32,056 bases of DNA from Zoogloea sp. (GTDB lineage Bacteria; Pseudomonadota; Gammaproteobacteria; Burkholderiales; Rhodocyclaceae), in assembly GCF_017302315.1 (NCBI RefSeq), contig NZ_JAFLDT010000050.1, positions 1-32,056 on the forward strand, read 5' to 3'. A program made the translations under genes and the position numbers. A model generated the notes under the pieces. The model ran no database searches, was not told the origin of the DNA, and saw nothing but the letters and a program-made list of their open reading frames with translations. Below, one piece after another: positions 9,842-17,846 of this stretch (position 1 is the stretch's first letter; each line of letters begins with the position of its first letter).

Positions 9842-11476
9842 TTACTTGGCCTTCACGGCAAAGACCTTCTGGGCGGCGCCGCCGTTGATGGGCAGGCCGG
9901 TGGCCAGGTCGATCTGCAGGGCCTGGAAGGTGCCCGGGCATTCCGGATCGGTGGTGCCGGACATGCAGCCCGCTGCGCCGCCGCCTTCATAGCTCAGGTC
10001 GGAGTTCTTGAACAGCTCGGCCAGATCGAGGACGATCTTCTGGGTGCTGGCGTTGAAGGCCGCGAAGGAGAAGTCCATGCGGTTGGGGTTGGTACAGGCG
10101 GTCACGACGCCCTTGGTGGGGTCGCCCTTGCAGCCGGTGGAGCCCAGGTGCACGTTCCAGGTGGTCGTGGTGGTGCCGTCGGGGCGGGCGATCGGGGTGT
10201 CGGGCACGTACTCGATCTTCATGAACTTGCGGCCAGCCTGCCAGGACCAGGCCATCGCCGAGCTGGTCAGGATCTCGGGGGTGGTGGTGGCCGTGGTGTT
10301 GCTGTGGTTCAGGGAAACCTTGTCGGCATCGGCGGACTTGACCGGAACGCCCACGCTCAGGGTAACGCCCACGTAGGTGCCCGGGGGGACCTTGCCGGTG
10401 AGGGTGGTGTAGGTGGCGGCGGTGCCGGTGCTGGTGGGGCACTTGCCGGTGGCGTCTTCGAAGTCGATCAGGGCCACGTCACGGGCCTGGTTGGCATTGG
10501 CGTCGAGGGTCACGGGAACCGTATTGCCCTGAGCGTCGATGAGCAGCACGTTGGTGACGTAGAAGCGCAGGTCCTTCACCTGGCCGGCGGTGGCCTTGGT
10601 GCCCAGACCGGTCAGGGGAACGCCGCAGGAGACCGCCTGACCACCAGCGGTGACATCGAACGTGATGCTGACTGCCTGGGTGGCGGCGGCGGTGCTGCCC
10701 TTTTCGAAGGCGACAATCTTCTTCAGCGTGTTGGGGCTGTCCACGGCGACAACGCCGGCGGTGGTGAAGGTGGGGTTGGTGGTGTCGGCCGAGGTGGCCT
10801 TCTGCACGGTAAGGGCGTCTTCCGCCTGAGCCAGCAGGACCTTCTGCACGGCCTTGGCGTTGCTGTCGGACTTCAGGCCGTCATAGCCGGACTGCAGGGA
10901 CTTGGCCACCACCTTGGCGGCCTCATGGGCGCGGGCGTAGCGACCGGCTGAGGTGGCATCGGCCTGGGTGGCGCTGCCCTTGCCGGCGATGTAGTCGCTG
11001 AACAGGCTGACCGTGGTGTCGGTGATGCCGAGGAGGTTCTTGACGGCGCTCTCCGCGCTGTCCACCGTCGCGCCGGCAGCGACCTTCTGCTGGACCAGGG
11101 TGGTGAGCGGGCTCACGAAGCTGCCCTTGCCGGCGGGGGCGGACAGGAAGTAGGGCTTGCCGACGGTGCCGGTCGGATTGTCGCTGTCCACCGCGGTGGC
11201 CGGAACCAGAACCAGCACCGGGTACTTGTTTTCGTCGCCGGCGGTGAGATCACTCAGGGTGTACTTGCCACCGTCGGTGGTGGTGGTGCTCGGCTCGCTG
11301 CTGTCGCAGGCGCCATTGGTGTTGATGTCCAGACACACGGTCGCACCCTTCAGGTAGCCATCTGCGACCGTGCCGGACAGGGATGACTTGCTGGAGCCAC
11401 CACCGCCGCCGCCGCAGGCTGCGAGGAGGGCGGATGCGAGGGCAGTCAGGGCGAACAGGGAGGCGTGCTTGGGCAT
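9842..11476 (-). CDS. mbnP: MbnP-family copper protein fused behind a lipoprotein domain
   Basis: The 544-residue lipoprotein has lipobox LAAC (Cys21) and a Gly/Ser tether. Residues 33-80 form a small domain with CLDINTNGACDSSEPSTTT, as found in many Gram-negative surface lipoproteins. Residues 110-260 are mostly helical with no name I recognise. Residues 267-544 are an MbnP domain: SITFDV, CGVPLTGLG, DLRFYVTNVLLID, VALIDFEDATGKC, MAWSWQAGRKFMKIEY, WNVHLGSTGC and CMSGTTDPEC. Six cysteines (284, 346, 449, 461, 504, 513) fit the four-Cys family motif. Characterised MbnP binds copper after a tryptophan is turned into kynurenine; Trp410 or Trp412 is the best candidate here and His443 a likely ligand (inference). 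MbnP is usually only the C-terminal half, so the fusion is unusual. AAGGA lies seven bases before the ATG. It is the first gene of the four-gene operon. Confidence 0.92.
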   Translation of the reverse strand: MPKHASLFALTALASALLAACGGGGGGSSKSSLSGTVADGYLKGATVCLDINTNGACDSSEPSTTTTDGGKYTLSDLTAGDENKYPVLVLVPATAVDSDNPTGTVGKPYFLSAPAGKGSFVSPLTTLVQQKVAAGATVDSAESAVKNLLGITDTTVSLFSDYIAGKGSATQADATSAGRYARAHEAAKVVAKSLQSGYDGLKSDSNAKAVQKVLLAQAEDALTVQKATSADTTNPTFTTAGVVAVDSPNTLKKIVAFEKGSTAAATQAVSITFDVTAGGQAVSCGVPLTGLGTKATAGQVKDLRFYVTNVLLIDAQGNTVPVTLDANANQARDVALIDFEDATGKCPTSTGTAATYTTLTGKVPPGTYVGVTLSVGVPVKSADADKVSLNHSNTTATTTPEILTSSAMAWSWQAGRKFMKIEYVPDTPIARPDGTTTTTWNVHLGSTGCKGDPTKGVVTACTNPNRMDFSFAAFNASTQKIVLDLAELFKNSDLSYEGGGAAGCMSGTTDPECPGTFQALQIDLATGLPINGGAAQKVFAVKAK

Positions 11477-11529
11477 GGAGGGTCCTTGGGCTGGAGGAAA
11501 GAATGTCGCCGGATTTTCGTGGCGGAGGC

Positions 11530-11562
11530 GGCTTGCAACAATGCGGCATAGTGTCGCAAGCC
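11530..11562. promoter_or_regulatory. Dyad in the mbnP leader
   Basis: GGCTTGCAACA (11530-11540) is repeated inverted as TGTCGCAAGCC (11552-11562) with one mismatch, around a small central palindrome ATGC-G-GCAT. It lies 54-86 bases before the mbnP start codon and 75 bases after the DJ-1 gene. It could be an operator of the MMP operon or an RNA hairpin ending the upstream transcript. There is no U-tract on the minus strand, so an operator or structured leader seems more likely than an intrinsic terminator. The rest of 11477-11637 shows nothing further. Confidence 0.35.
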
Positions 11563-11637
11563 ATCGGGCGTCCAGGCGCAGCGTCAGGCGCCACGCTATG
11601 GCTTGGTCGGCCGCGGCATGGCCCTACGGAAGAGGGC

Positions 11638-12507
11638 TCAGGTGCGGGAGCGGTTGCGCCGCTGGGCCCGCCTGGCGGTGGCAAAGGCGGTGTCGCGCAT
11701 GCCTGCAAACATGTCGTTCAGGAATGCGGTGACGATGGGGGGTGCCTTTTCAGGGGCGCCCGCATTGAAGCCCGGGTCGGGGTCGTATTCCAGGTAAAGC
11801 TGGATGGCCTCGGCGTAGCTGCGGTTGCGCAGCAGGGCGACGAGGGCGAGACCGAAGTCCAGCCCTGCGGTGACGCCGCCACCGGTGATGCGGTTGCGGT
11901 CGGTGACGATGCGGCCGGGCGTGGGAATTGCCCCGAGTTCGGCAAGGACATCGCGGGTAGCCCAGTGGGAGGTGGCCCGGTAGCCGTCGAGCAAGCCGGC
12001 CGCGCCGAGAATCAGCGAGCCGGTGCAGACGCTGGTGACAAAGCGCGCGTTCTTAGCTGCCTGGGCCAGGAAGTCCAGAACCACGGGGTCTTCCATCATC
12101 GTGAAGGTGCCCGGGATGCCGCCCGGCACGAACAGCACGTCGAACTGCCCGGGGCTGTCGTCGAAGGTCATCGTTGGCTTGACGGGGATCAGTGCGGTGC
12201 TTCCCCCTCCATCGTTTCCCACCGGGTCCAGGTTCTTCCACAGCAGGTGGATGTCGCGGTTCATCAGCGCTTCGAACAGGGTCAGGGGCCCGACCAGATC
12301 CTGCAGGAACATCCCCGGATAGACGAGCATGCCGATGCTCAGCTTCGGCCCGCCGGTGAGCTCGTCGTAGCGCCGCATGGCTTCCTGGTGATGACGGTCG
12401 GCGGATTCCGTCGTTGCCGCAGTTGCGGCATGGGTGGTCTCAACCCCGGCCAGCATCCTGGTCAGGGTCGAGACGGCGGCGAATCTTGCGAAGTCACGAC
12501 GATCCAT
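11638..12507 (-). CDS. Exported DJ-1/PfpI family protein (isonitrile hydratase-like)
   Basis: This 289-residue DJ-1/PfpI superfamily protein carries the nucleophile elbow FVTSVCTGSLILGAAGLL, with Cys161 as the likely catalytic residue. LVYPGMFLQDLVGPLTLFEAL (60-80) matches the N-terminal region of isonitrile hydratase InhA and GlxA-type proteins, and Asp70 may be the second active-site residue. No AraC-type HTH follows, so it is not a GlxA-like regulator. The N-terminus MDRRDFARFAAVSTL looks like a Tat signal (RRDF), although an arginine at position 18 interrupts the hydrophobic run. If exported, it would work in the periplasm. GGAG lies five bases before the ATG. It sits between the RegA-type regulator (67 bases upstream) and mbnP (161 bases downstream), all on the minus strand. 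Its substrate is unknown. Confidence 0.88.
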   Translation of the reverse strand: MDRRDFARFAAVSTLTRMLAGVETTHAATAATTESADRHHQEAMRRYDELTGGPKLSIGMLVYPGMFLQDLVGPLTLFEALMNRDIHLLWKNLDPVGNDGGGSTALIPVKPTMTFDDSPGQFDVLFVPGGIPGTFTMMEDPVVLDFLAQAAKNARFVTSVCTGSLILGAAGLLDGYRATSHWATRDVLAELGAIPTPGRIVTDRNRITGGGVTAGLDFGLALVALLRNRSYAEAIQLYLEYDPDPGFNAGAPEKAPPIVTAFLNDMFAGMRDTAFATARRAQRRNRSRT

Positions 12508-12574
12508 GGGCGCTCCGTTGGGTGGATGCTGTGTTCACGAAACAGGCCGGTGCGAGGGGGTTGTCCCCGGGTGA

Positions 12575-13135
12575 TCAAGGCTCCCGGTCCTGGGGGCGTT
12601 TCTTGCCGAGTTTGCGCTGCAGGGTGCGCCTGTGCATCTTCAGTGCCCTTGCGGTGGCGGAGATATTGCCACCGTTCTCGGCCAGGGCACGCTGGAGGTA
12701 CTCCCATTCCAGGCTCTTGACCGTCAGCCATTCCTCGGGTGCCACATCCTGTTCGGCGCCTTCGTCCTTGCCAAGCAGTGTCGAGACGATAAGACCGATC
12801 CGGGCGGGCTTGGTCAGGTACTCTACCGCGCCGAGCTTCACGGCGTTCACCGCCGTGGCGATGCTGGCATAGCCCGTCAGGACGACGAGCCGTGCATCCG
12901 GCATGGCCTCGAGGATGGGGGCAATCAGTTTGAGGCCTGACTGCCCACCCAGGTTGAGGTCGAGCAGAACGTAGGCCGGCCTGATCGTCCGGGCGAGGGC
13001 AAGGGCGTCGTCGACGGTGCCGGCCGGGAAAACGCTGAAGCCATGCTTTTGGAGCGAGCGCGACAGCACGTGCACAAAGGCCTCGTCGTCCTCAACCAGC
13101 AACAACGGACCGTGCTTGCAGGGCGTTGCGCTCAT
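12575..13135 (-). CDS. regA: RegA/PrrA/RoxR-type redox response regulator
   Basis: The 186-residue product is a receiver domain with a Fis-type helix-turn-helix and no sigma-54 AAA domain between them. This is the layout of RegA, PrrA, ActR and RoxR (about 180 residues). Acidic residues VEDD (14-17), phospho-acceptor Asp59 in VLLDLNLGG, Thr87 and Lys109 in YLTKPA are present. The HTH at about 143-177 reads WEYLQRALAENGGNISATARALKMHRRTLQRKL, close to the near-invariant RegA HTH. Regulators of this family control terminal oxidases and other energy genes in response to redox. The start overlaps the sensor's stop by ATGA, so the two are translationally coupled. The divergent cyd operon is an obvious candidate target. 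Confidence 0.9.
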   Translation of the reverse strand: MSATPCKHGPLLLVEDDEAFVHVLSRSLQKHGFSVFPAGTVDDALALARTIRPAYVLLDLNLGGQSGLKLIAPILEAMPDARLVVLTGYASIATAVNAVKLGAVEYLTKPARIGLIVSTLLGKDEGAEQDVAPEEWLTVKSLEWEYLQRALAENGGNISATARALKMHRRTLQRKLGKKRPQDREP

Positions 13136-14385
13136 GTCCAGAGCAATCCTGTTCTTGGCAGGTGTATCGAGACCGTCGCACGCCTGTCGGGACGACTGCG
13201 GACGAGCATGTTGCCACCCAGCAGTTCGATGGCGGTCCGGGCAAGGTCTCGCCGGAGGTCGGAATCGACTTCGGTGGGGGAGCGGTCGTCCGTCGGCGTC
13301 GTGCCGGACTCCTCGAGTTCCACAATGACCTGATCCGCTTCAGCCCGGGCCTGGATGGCAAGCCCGGCGTCGGCGTTGCCGTGCAGGCTTTCCAGGAGAC
13401 TCTGAATGGCGGTTGCAAGTCCGGAGTCCGGGTAGAGACGAACCTGCGCCAGGCGAGCATCCAGGTTCAGGGCGACGTCAATAGCCGGATGCGTGCTCTG
13501 CCAGGCGGCCACCAGACCGCGCGCCCATTGATCGAAAGGCATGCTCTGGCGGGTGTCGCAGCGCCCTTGTCCGGCCCGGGCCGTCAGTTCGGTGAGGCTC
13601 CCCTTGCAGGTGGCCACCTGGGCCTGCATCAGCTCGAGGTCAGCGCGCAGGCGTTCGTCCTCGCGGTGCTCGAGCAGCAATTCATCGATCAGGATCTGCA
13701 GGGTGCCCAGGGGGGTGCTCATCTGGTGGGCGGTGCCGGCTGCGAGGGTGCCCAGAAAGACCAGCCAGCGATTGCGCGTGGCGGTCTCCCGTGCGGTGGA
13801 GAGGGCCAGGTCCCGGTGGCGCACGGCCTGCCTCATGCGCGAGACGAACCATACCACCACGATGGCCGAGACCACGAACACGGTCCACATTCCCAGCCGG
13901 CTCAACTGCTCGGACACCCGGGTATCCGGCACATCCAGGGGGATGTAGCAGAACCACAGGAAGGTGTAGGTGGCCACCGAGGCAAATCCGAAAAACCAGG
14001 CGTGCCAGCCGGGAAGAATCATGGCGCCGACCGCGGCCAGCGGCAGGAAGACGGAAATGAGGGGGTTGCCCGCACCACCGGAGTAATAGACGAAGGCGCC
14101 CCAGCCGATGAGGTCGAAGCCGAGCTGAACCAGGGGCGCGAACAGGGACAGGCGTACCAGCCCTCGGGGGTCCAGCAGCAGGGCCAGATGCAGGCACACG
14201 TTGACGCTGGCCATGACCGCTGCCACGGCGAGAAGGGGGGCGATGAACAGGGCGTCGCCGGCCAGCCATTGCCCGGCGATGGCCGCCAGGACCATGGAGA
14301 TCACCGAGAACCAGCGCAGGCCGATCAAACGCCGCAGGGAGATGGTGGGCAAGGGATCAGGGACGGGAAGGGGCGCCTCGCGCAT
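13132..14385 (-). CDS. regB: RegB/PrrB/RoxS-type membrane sensor with a degenerate ATPase domain
   Basis: The 417-residue membrane protein has about six transmembrane segments in residues 20-182, including GGAGNP (103-108), which corresponds to the quinone-binding GGXXNPF of RegB. The H-box [19 protein letters not shown] carries His220, and Cys260 in ATCKGSL lies where RegB has its redox-active cysteine. The C-terminal ATP-binding domain is abnormal. The expected N-box asparagine helix reads [17 protein letters not shown], the DXGXG loop is replaced by [11 protein letters not shown], and the GLGLF motif by LRRDLA. The frame is intact to a normal-looking end (SIHLPR), so this is not a frameshift. 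The protein may sense and signal without its own ATP turnover, or depend on another kinase. GGAGGA precedes the ATG by ten bases. Confidence 0.88.
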   Translation of the reverse strand: MREAPLPVPDPLPTISLRRLIGLRWFSVISMVLAAIAGQWLAGDALFIAPLLAVAAVMASVNVCLHLALLLDPRGLVRLSLFAPLVQLGFDLIGWGAFVYYSGGAGNPLISVFLPLAAVGAMILPGWHAWFFGFASVATYTFLWFCYIPLDVPDTRVSEQLSRLGMWTVFVVSAIVVVWFVSRMRQAVRHRDLALSTARETATRNRWLVFLGTLAAGTAHQMSTPLGTLQILIDELLLEHREDERLRADLELMQAQVATCKGSLTELTARAGQGRCDTRQSMPFDQWARGLVAAWQSTHPAIDVALNLDARLAQVRLYPDSGLATAIQSLLESLHGNADAGLAIQARAEADQVIVELEESGTTPTDDRSPTEVDSDLRRDLARTAIELLGGNMLVRSRPDRRATVSIHLPRTGLLWT

Positions 14386-14414
14386 CGGCGATCGGTCCTC
14401 CAGGCGGGGAGACG

Positions 14415-14440
14415 AAAAAAGAGCCCTGGGGGAAGGGCTC
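14415..14440 (-). terminator. Intrinsic terminator in the regB leader
   Basis: Read on the minus strand, GAGCCCT and AGGGCTC form a seven-base-pair stem around a six-base loop, followed directly by TTTTTT. It is a standard Rho-independent terminator in the same direction as regB, ending 30 bases before the regB ATG. It either ends a transcript from further up the minus strand, or acts as an attenuator within regB's own leader. Confidence 0.7.
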
Positions 14441-14513
14441 GAAAATGAGGTGGCTCATCTATTGTGTTCGAAGAGCTGCGGCGAATCGTAGGCCGCCTCC
14501 GGAGGTCGGCAAA

Positions 14514-14562
14514 GTGACCGATCGTCGCACCCGAAGCCGGCATCCATGCGGCGATCCGTCGC
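14514..14562. promoter_or_regulatory. Paired RegA-type binding motifs before cydP
   Basis: GTGAC-CGATC-GTCGC (14514-14528) and GCGGC-GATCC-GTCGC (14548-14562) both fit the loose RegA/PrrA pattern GNGRC-N5-GNCGC and start 34 bases apart. A third pair, GCGGC and GCCGC with nine bases between (14478-14496), is an exact inverted repeat. They lie in the 324-base gap between divergent regB and cydP, where both genes must be controlled. The consensus is degenerate and GC-rich chance matches are common, so this is a candidate only. The remaining gap shows no FNR/Anr box that I can recognise. Confidence 0.35.
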
Positions 14563-14709
14563 GCGACCACGGGTCACTTCTGCGCGCCCATCCCCTTGTC
14601 CAGAATCCGCCCCGTCCGACGCTCCAGGGCCCGGACAGTCCTCCCGCCGGGAGCGCTCCGCCAGGGCCTCCCGGCACCCTTCACGCTATCCCTACGGGAG
14701 CCTCCCGAG

Positions 14710-14931
14710 ATGAAGTCCTTGCCGTTTCCGTCCAGCCGGCTGGCCCGGGACATCACCCTCACCATCGCGGTCAAGCTGCTTCTGGTGGCCTGCCTGAAGT
14801 TCGCCTTCTTCAGCGAACCCATGGACAAGGCCGAGGCCGCCCAGCGGATTGCCGATCGCGTGTCGGGGCCTTCCGTGCCGGCGGGCGATGCGACACCGCC
14901 GTCATCCCATCCACATCCGGAGAAACCATGA
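14710..14931 (+). CDS. cydP: CydP, putative small subunit of cytochrome bd oxidase
   Basis: A 73-residue protein with one transmembrane helix (about 14-32, [20 protein letters not shown]) preceded by a basic RLARD segment and followed by a soluble tail rich in Pro and Ala. This fits the CydP family found before cydA in beta- and gammaproteobacteria. The ATG at 14710 has GGGAG about nine bases upstream. Its stop overlaps the cydA start as ATGA (14928-14931), so it is translationally coupled to cydA. The open frame extends back to 14596, but the sequence before 14710 is not protein-like. Its exact role in the oxidase is not established. Confidence 0.82.
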   Translation: MKSLPFPSSRLARDITLTIAVKLLLVACLKFAFFSEPMDKAEAAQRIADRVSGPSVPAGDATPPSSHPHPEKP

Positions 14932-16463
14932 TCAACGAAACCGTCGTCGATCTATCGCGGCTGCAGTTCGCCGCCACCGCGCTCTACCACTTCCTGTTCG
15001 TTCCGCTGACCCTCGGCCTGTCCTGGCTGCTGGTGATCATGGAGGCTGCTTACGTGATGAGCGGCAAGGAGGTCTACAAGGACATGACCCGCTTCTGGGG
15101 CAAGCTCTACGGCATCAACTTTGCGCTCGGTGTCACCACCGGCATCACCATGGAGTTCCAGTTCGGCACCAACTGGGCCTACTACTCCCATTACGTGGGT
15201 GACATCTTCGGTGCGCCCCTGGCCATCGAGGGGCTGATGGCCTTCTTCCTGGAATCGACCATGGTCGGTCTGTTCTTCTTTGGGTGGAACCGGCTGTCCA
15301 AGGCTGGCCACCTCACCGTCACCACCCTGATGGCCCTGGGCACCAACCTTTCGGCGGTGCTGATCCTGATCGCCAACGGCTGGATGCAGGATCCGGTGGG
15401 CTCGGCCTTCAATCCGGTGACCATGCGCATGGAGCTGACCGACTTCGCCGCCCTGGTCTTCAACCCGGTGGCCCAGTCCAAGTTCGTGCATACGGTGTCG
15501 GCCGGCTATGTGACCGGCTCCCTCTTCGTGCTCGGCATCTCCTCCTGGTATCTGCTCAAGGGGCAGCACGTGGAGTTCGCCCGTCGCTCCTTCCGCATCG
15601 CCGCGGCCTTCGGCCTGGCCGGCACGGCGTCGGTCATCGTGCTCGGTGACGAGTCGGGCTACTCGGTGGGCGAGGCCCAGCGCTCCAAGCTGGCGGCCAT
15701 CGAAGCCATGTGGGAGACCGAGCCGGCACCCGCGGGCTTCAATCTGATCGCCATTCCCAACGAGGCCCGCCAGGCCAATGACTTCGAGCTGCGCATTCCC
15801 TATGTGCTGGGGTTGATCGCCACCCGTTCGACAAGCGAAGTCATCCCCGGCATCAAGGAGATCCGCGAGAAGAACCGTCAGCGTATCGAGTCGGGCATCC
15901 AGGCGGTGATCGCCCTGGAAGGCATGCGCAAAAACCCGCAGGACGAGGCTGCCCGGGCTGCCTTCAAGGCCCACGAGAAGGATCTGGGCTACGGCCTGCT
16001 GGTGAAGAAGTACGTGGAAGACCCCCGTCAGGCCACGCCGGAGATCATCCACAAGGCCGCCATGGACTCGGTGCCGCGCATCGCGCCCCTGTTCTGGAGC
16101 TTCCGGGTGATGGTCGGCCTGGGCATCGCCATGCTGGCCCTCATGGTGGTGGCCTTCTGGCACAGCGTGAAGGGCACGTTCCAGAACAAGCCCTGGCTGC
16201 TCAAATGGGCGCTCTATTCCATCCCCCTGCCGTGGATCGCCATCGAGGCAGGCTGGTTCGTTGCGGAATACGGTCGTCAGCCGTGGACGGTGTTTGGCGT
16301 GCTGCCCACCCACCTCTCGGCTTCCAGCCTGTCGGTGGAGAGCCTGTGGGGCTCCATCGCCGGCTTCGTCGGTTTCTATTCGCTGCTGCTCGTGGCCGAG
16401 ATGTACCTGATGTTCAAGTACGCCCGTCTCGGCCCCTCCGTCCTGCACGCCAAGACTGCCTGA
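14928..16463 (+). CDS. cydA: Cytochrome bd ubiquinol oxidase subunit I
   Basis: The 511-residue membrane subunit oxidises ubiquinol and carries haems b558, b595 and d. It is close in size to E. coli CydA (522). Visible family features are His21 in the first helix ([14 protein letters not shown]), the segment [13 protein letters not shown] holding the b558 histidine, the motif [15 protein letters not shown], and a long Q-loop between about residues 260 and 390, so it is of the long-loop type. GGAGA precedes the ATG at 14928. The frame is open back to 14445, but that region codes for CydP in another frame. It is the second gene of cydP-cydA-cydB-cydX. The enzyme reduces O2 with high affinity at the cytoplasmic membrane without pumping protons. 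Confidence 0.98.
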   Translation: MINETVVDLSRLQFAATALYHFLFVPLTLGLSWLLVIMEAAYVMSGKEVYKDMTRFWGKLYGINFALGVTTGITMEFQFGTNWAYYSHYVGDIFGAPLAIEGLMAFFLESTMVGLFFFGWNRLSKAGHLTVTTLMALGTNLSAVLILIANGWMQDPVGSAFNPVTMRMELTDFAALVFNPVAQSKFVHTVSAGYVTGSLFVLGISSWYLLKGQHVEFARRSFRIAAAFGLAGTASVIVLGDESGYSVGEAQRSKLAAIEAMWETEPAPAGFNLIAIPNEARQANDFELRIPYVLGLIATRSTSEVIPGIKEIREKNRQRIESGIQAVIALEGMRKNPQDEAARAAFKAHEKDLGYGLLVKKYVEDPRQATPEIIHKAAMDSVPRIAPLFWSFRVMVGLGIAMLALMVVAFWHSVKGTFQNKPWLLKWALYSIPLPWIAIEAGWFVAEYGRQPWTVFGVLPTHLSASSLSVESLWGSIAGFVGFYSLLLVAEMYLMFKYARLGPSVLHAKTA

Positions 16464-16472
16464 GGAACCATC

Positions 16473-17609
16473 ATGTTTGATTACGCAACCCTGAAACTGA
16501 TCTGGTGGCTGCTGGTGGGCGTGCTGCTCATCGGCTTTGCCATCATGGATGGCCACGACATGGGCGTGGGCACGCTGCTGCCCTTTCTGGGCAAGGACGA
16601 TACCGACCGCCGGGTGATGATCAACAGCGTCGCGCCCCACTGGGACGGCAACCAGGTGTGGTTCATCACCGCTGGCGGTGCCGTCTTCGCGGCCTGGCCC
16701 CTGGTGTATGCCACCGCCTTCTCCGGCCTTTACTGGGCTTTGCTGCTGGTGCTGTTTGCCCTGTTCTTCCGGCCGGTGGGCTTCGAGTACCGCTCGAAAC
16801 TGCCCAACCCGGCCTGGCGGAAGGGCTGGGACTGGGGCCTGTTTGCTGGCAGCGCCGTGCCGGCCCTGGTGTTTGGCGTGGCCTTCGGCAATCTCTTCCA
16901 GGGCGTGCCCTTCGATCTGGACGACAGCATGCGCTCCAGCTATTCAGGCTCTTTCTGGGCGCTGCTCAATCCCTTTGCCCTGCTCTGTGGTGTGGTGAGC
17001 CTCTCCCTGCTCACCCTGCAGGGGGCCACCTTCCTCTCCCATCGGGTCGAGGGGCCGCTGCAGCGGCGCACCATCCTGGCTGCCCGGGTGTGCGGTGTCG
17101 TGCTGCTGGTGAGCTTCTCCCTTGCGGGCATGTGGGTGGCGCGGATGGAGGGCTATGTGCTTGAGTCCATCCCCGATGTGCGCGGCGTGCTGACCCCGCT
17201 GATGAAGGAAGTAGGCCGGGCGCCGGGGGGCTGGTTTGCCAACTTCAACAACTTCCCCCAGCTATGGATCATCCCCGTGCTGGCCTACGCCGGTGTGGGT
17301 GTGGTGCTGGCCTGCATCGGCAGCGGGTGGACCCTGCTGTCCTTTGTGGCGTCCTCGGTGGCCTGCGTGAGCGTGATCCTGACGGCGGGCGTGGCCCTGT
17401 TCCCCTTCGTGCTGCCCTCGTCCACCCATCCGGACGTCAGTCTCACGGCCTGGGACGCCACCTCCAGCCAGCTTACCCTGACGGTGATGCTGTGGGTCGC
17501 CCTGATCTTCACCCCCGTCGTTTTGGCCTACACCAGCTGGGCCTACCGGGTGATGGCCGGAAAGATCACCCGCGACTACATCGCGGCCAACGACAAACAA
17601 CTGTACTGA
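16473..17609 (+). CDS. cydB: Cytochrome bd ubiquinol oxidase subunit II
   Basis: The 378-residue, roughly eight- to nine-helix membrane protein is the structural partner of CydA and equals E. coli CydB in length (379). The N-terminal LIWWLLVGVLLIGFAIMDGHDMGVG and HWDGNQVWFITAGGAVFAAWP are hallmark CydB sequences, including the conserved acidic residues that line the proton path. It starts nine bases after cydA's stop with GAGG ahead of the ATG. cydX follows 18 bases after its stop. No cydDC transporter genes accompany the operon here. Confidence 0.98.
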   Translation: MFDYATLKLIWWLLVGVLLIGFAIMDGHDMGVGTLLPFLGKDDTDRRVMINSVAPHWDGNQVWFITAGGAVFAAWPLVYATAFSGLYWALLLVLFALFFRPVGFEYRSKLPNPAWRKGWDWGLFAGSAVPALVFGVAFGNLFQGVPFDLDDSMRSSYSGSFWALLNPFALLCGVVSLSLLTLQGATFLSHRVEGPLQRRTILAARVCGVVLLVSFSLAGMWVARMEGYVLESIPDVRGVLTPLMKEVGRAPGGWFANFNNFPQLWIIPVLAYAGVGVVLACIGSGWTLLSFVASSVACVSVILTAGVALFPFVLPSSTHPDVSLTAWDATSSQLTLTVMLWVALIFTPVVLAYTSWAYRVMAGKITRDYIAANDKQLY

Positions 17610-17627
17610 CAATTGAAGGAGATGATC

Positions 17628-17717
17628 ATGTGGTATTTCACCTGGGTGCTGGGCTTGGGGTTCGCTGTTCTGCTGGCGTTGGTCAACGCCCTGTGGCTGG
17701 AGGCACAGGAGGAGTGA
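17628..17717 (+). CDS. cydX: CydX, small subunit of cytochrome bd oxidase
   Basis: A 29-residue single-helix protein starting MWYFTWVLGLGFAVLLALVN and ending WLEAQEE. This is a typical CydX/YbgT sequence, needed for stability and activity of the CydAB complex. AAGGAG lies six bases before the ATG at 17628; an in-frame ATG at 17622 touches the Shine-Dalgarno site and is unlikely to be used. It is the last gene of the cyd operon. Confidence 0.95.
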   Translation: MWYFTWVLGLGFAVLLALVNALWLEAQEE

Positions 17718-17784
17718 CGGCAGGGCAGGGAGGCGGGCCGGGGTGCTCGCCCCCTGTGTCGGATGTAATCTCATCCGGAGCATG

Positions 17785-17812
17785 TCTTGAAGCCACTCGG
17801 AGTGGATATACT
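17785..17812 (+). promoter_or_regulatory. Candidate promoter with palindrome between the boxes
   Basis: TCTTGA (17785-17790) and TATACT (17807-17812) are spaced 16 bases apart and lie 35 bases before the start of the repeat protein. The spacer contains a 13-base palindrome, CCACTC-G-GAGTGG (17793-17805), placed where a repressor would block RNA polymerase. The -35 match is weak. Confidence 0.35.
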
Positions 17813-17846
17813 GCCTTCGGAACTCTAACCACCCCGAGAGGTCGTC

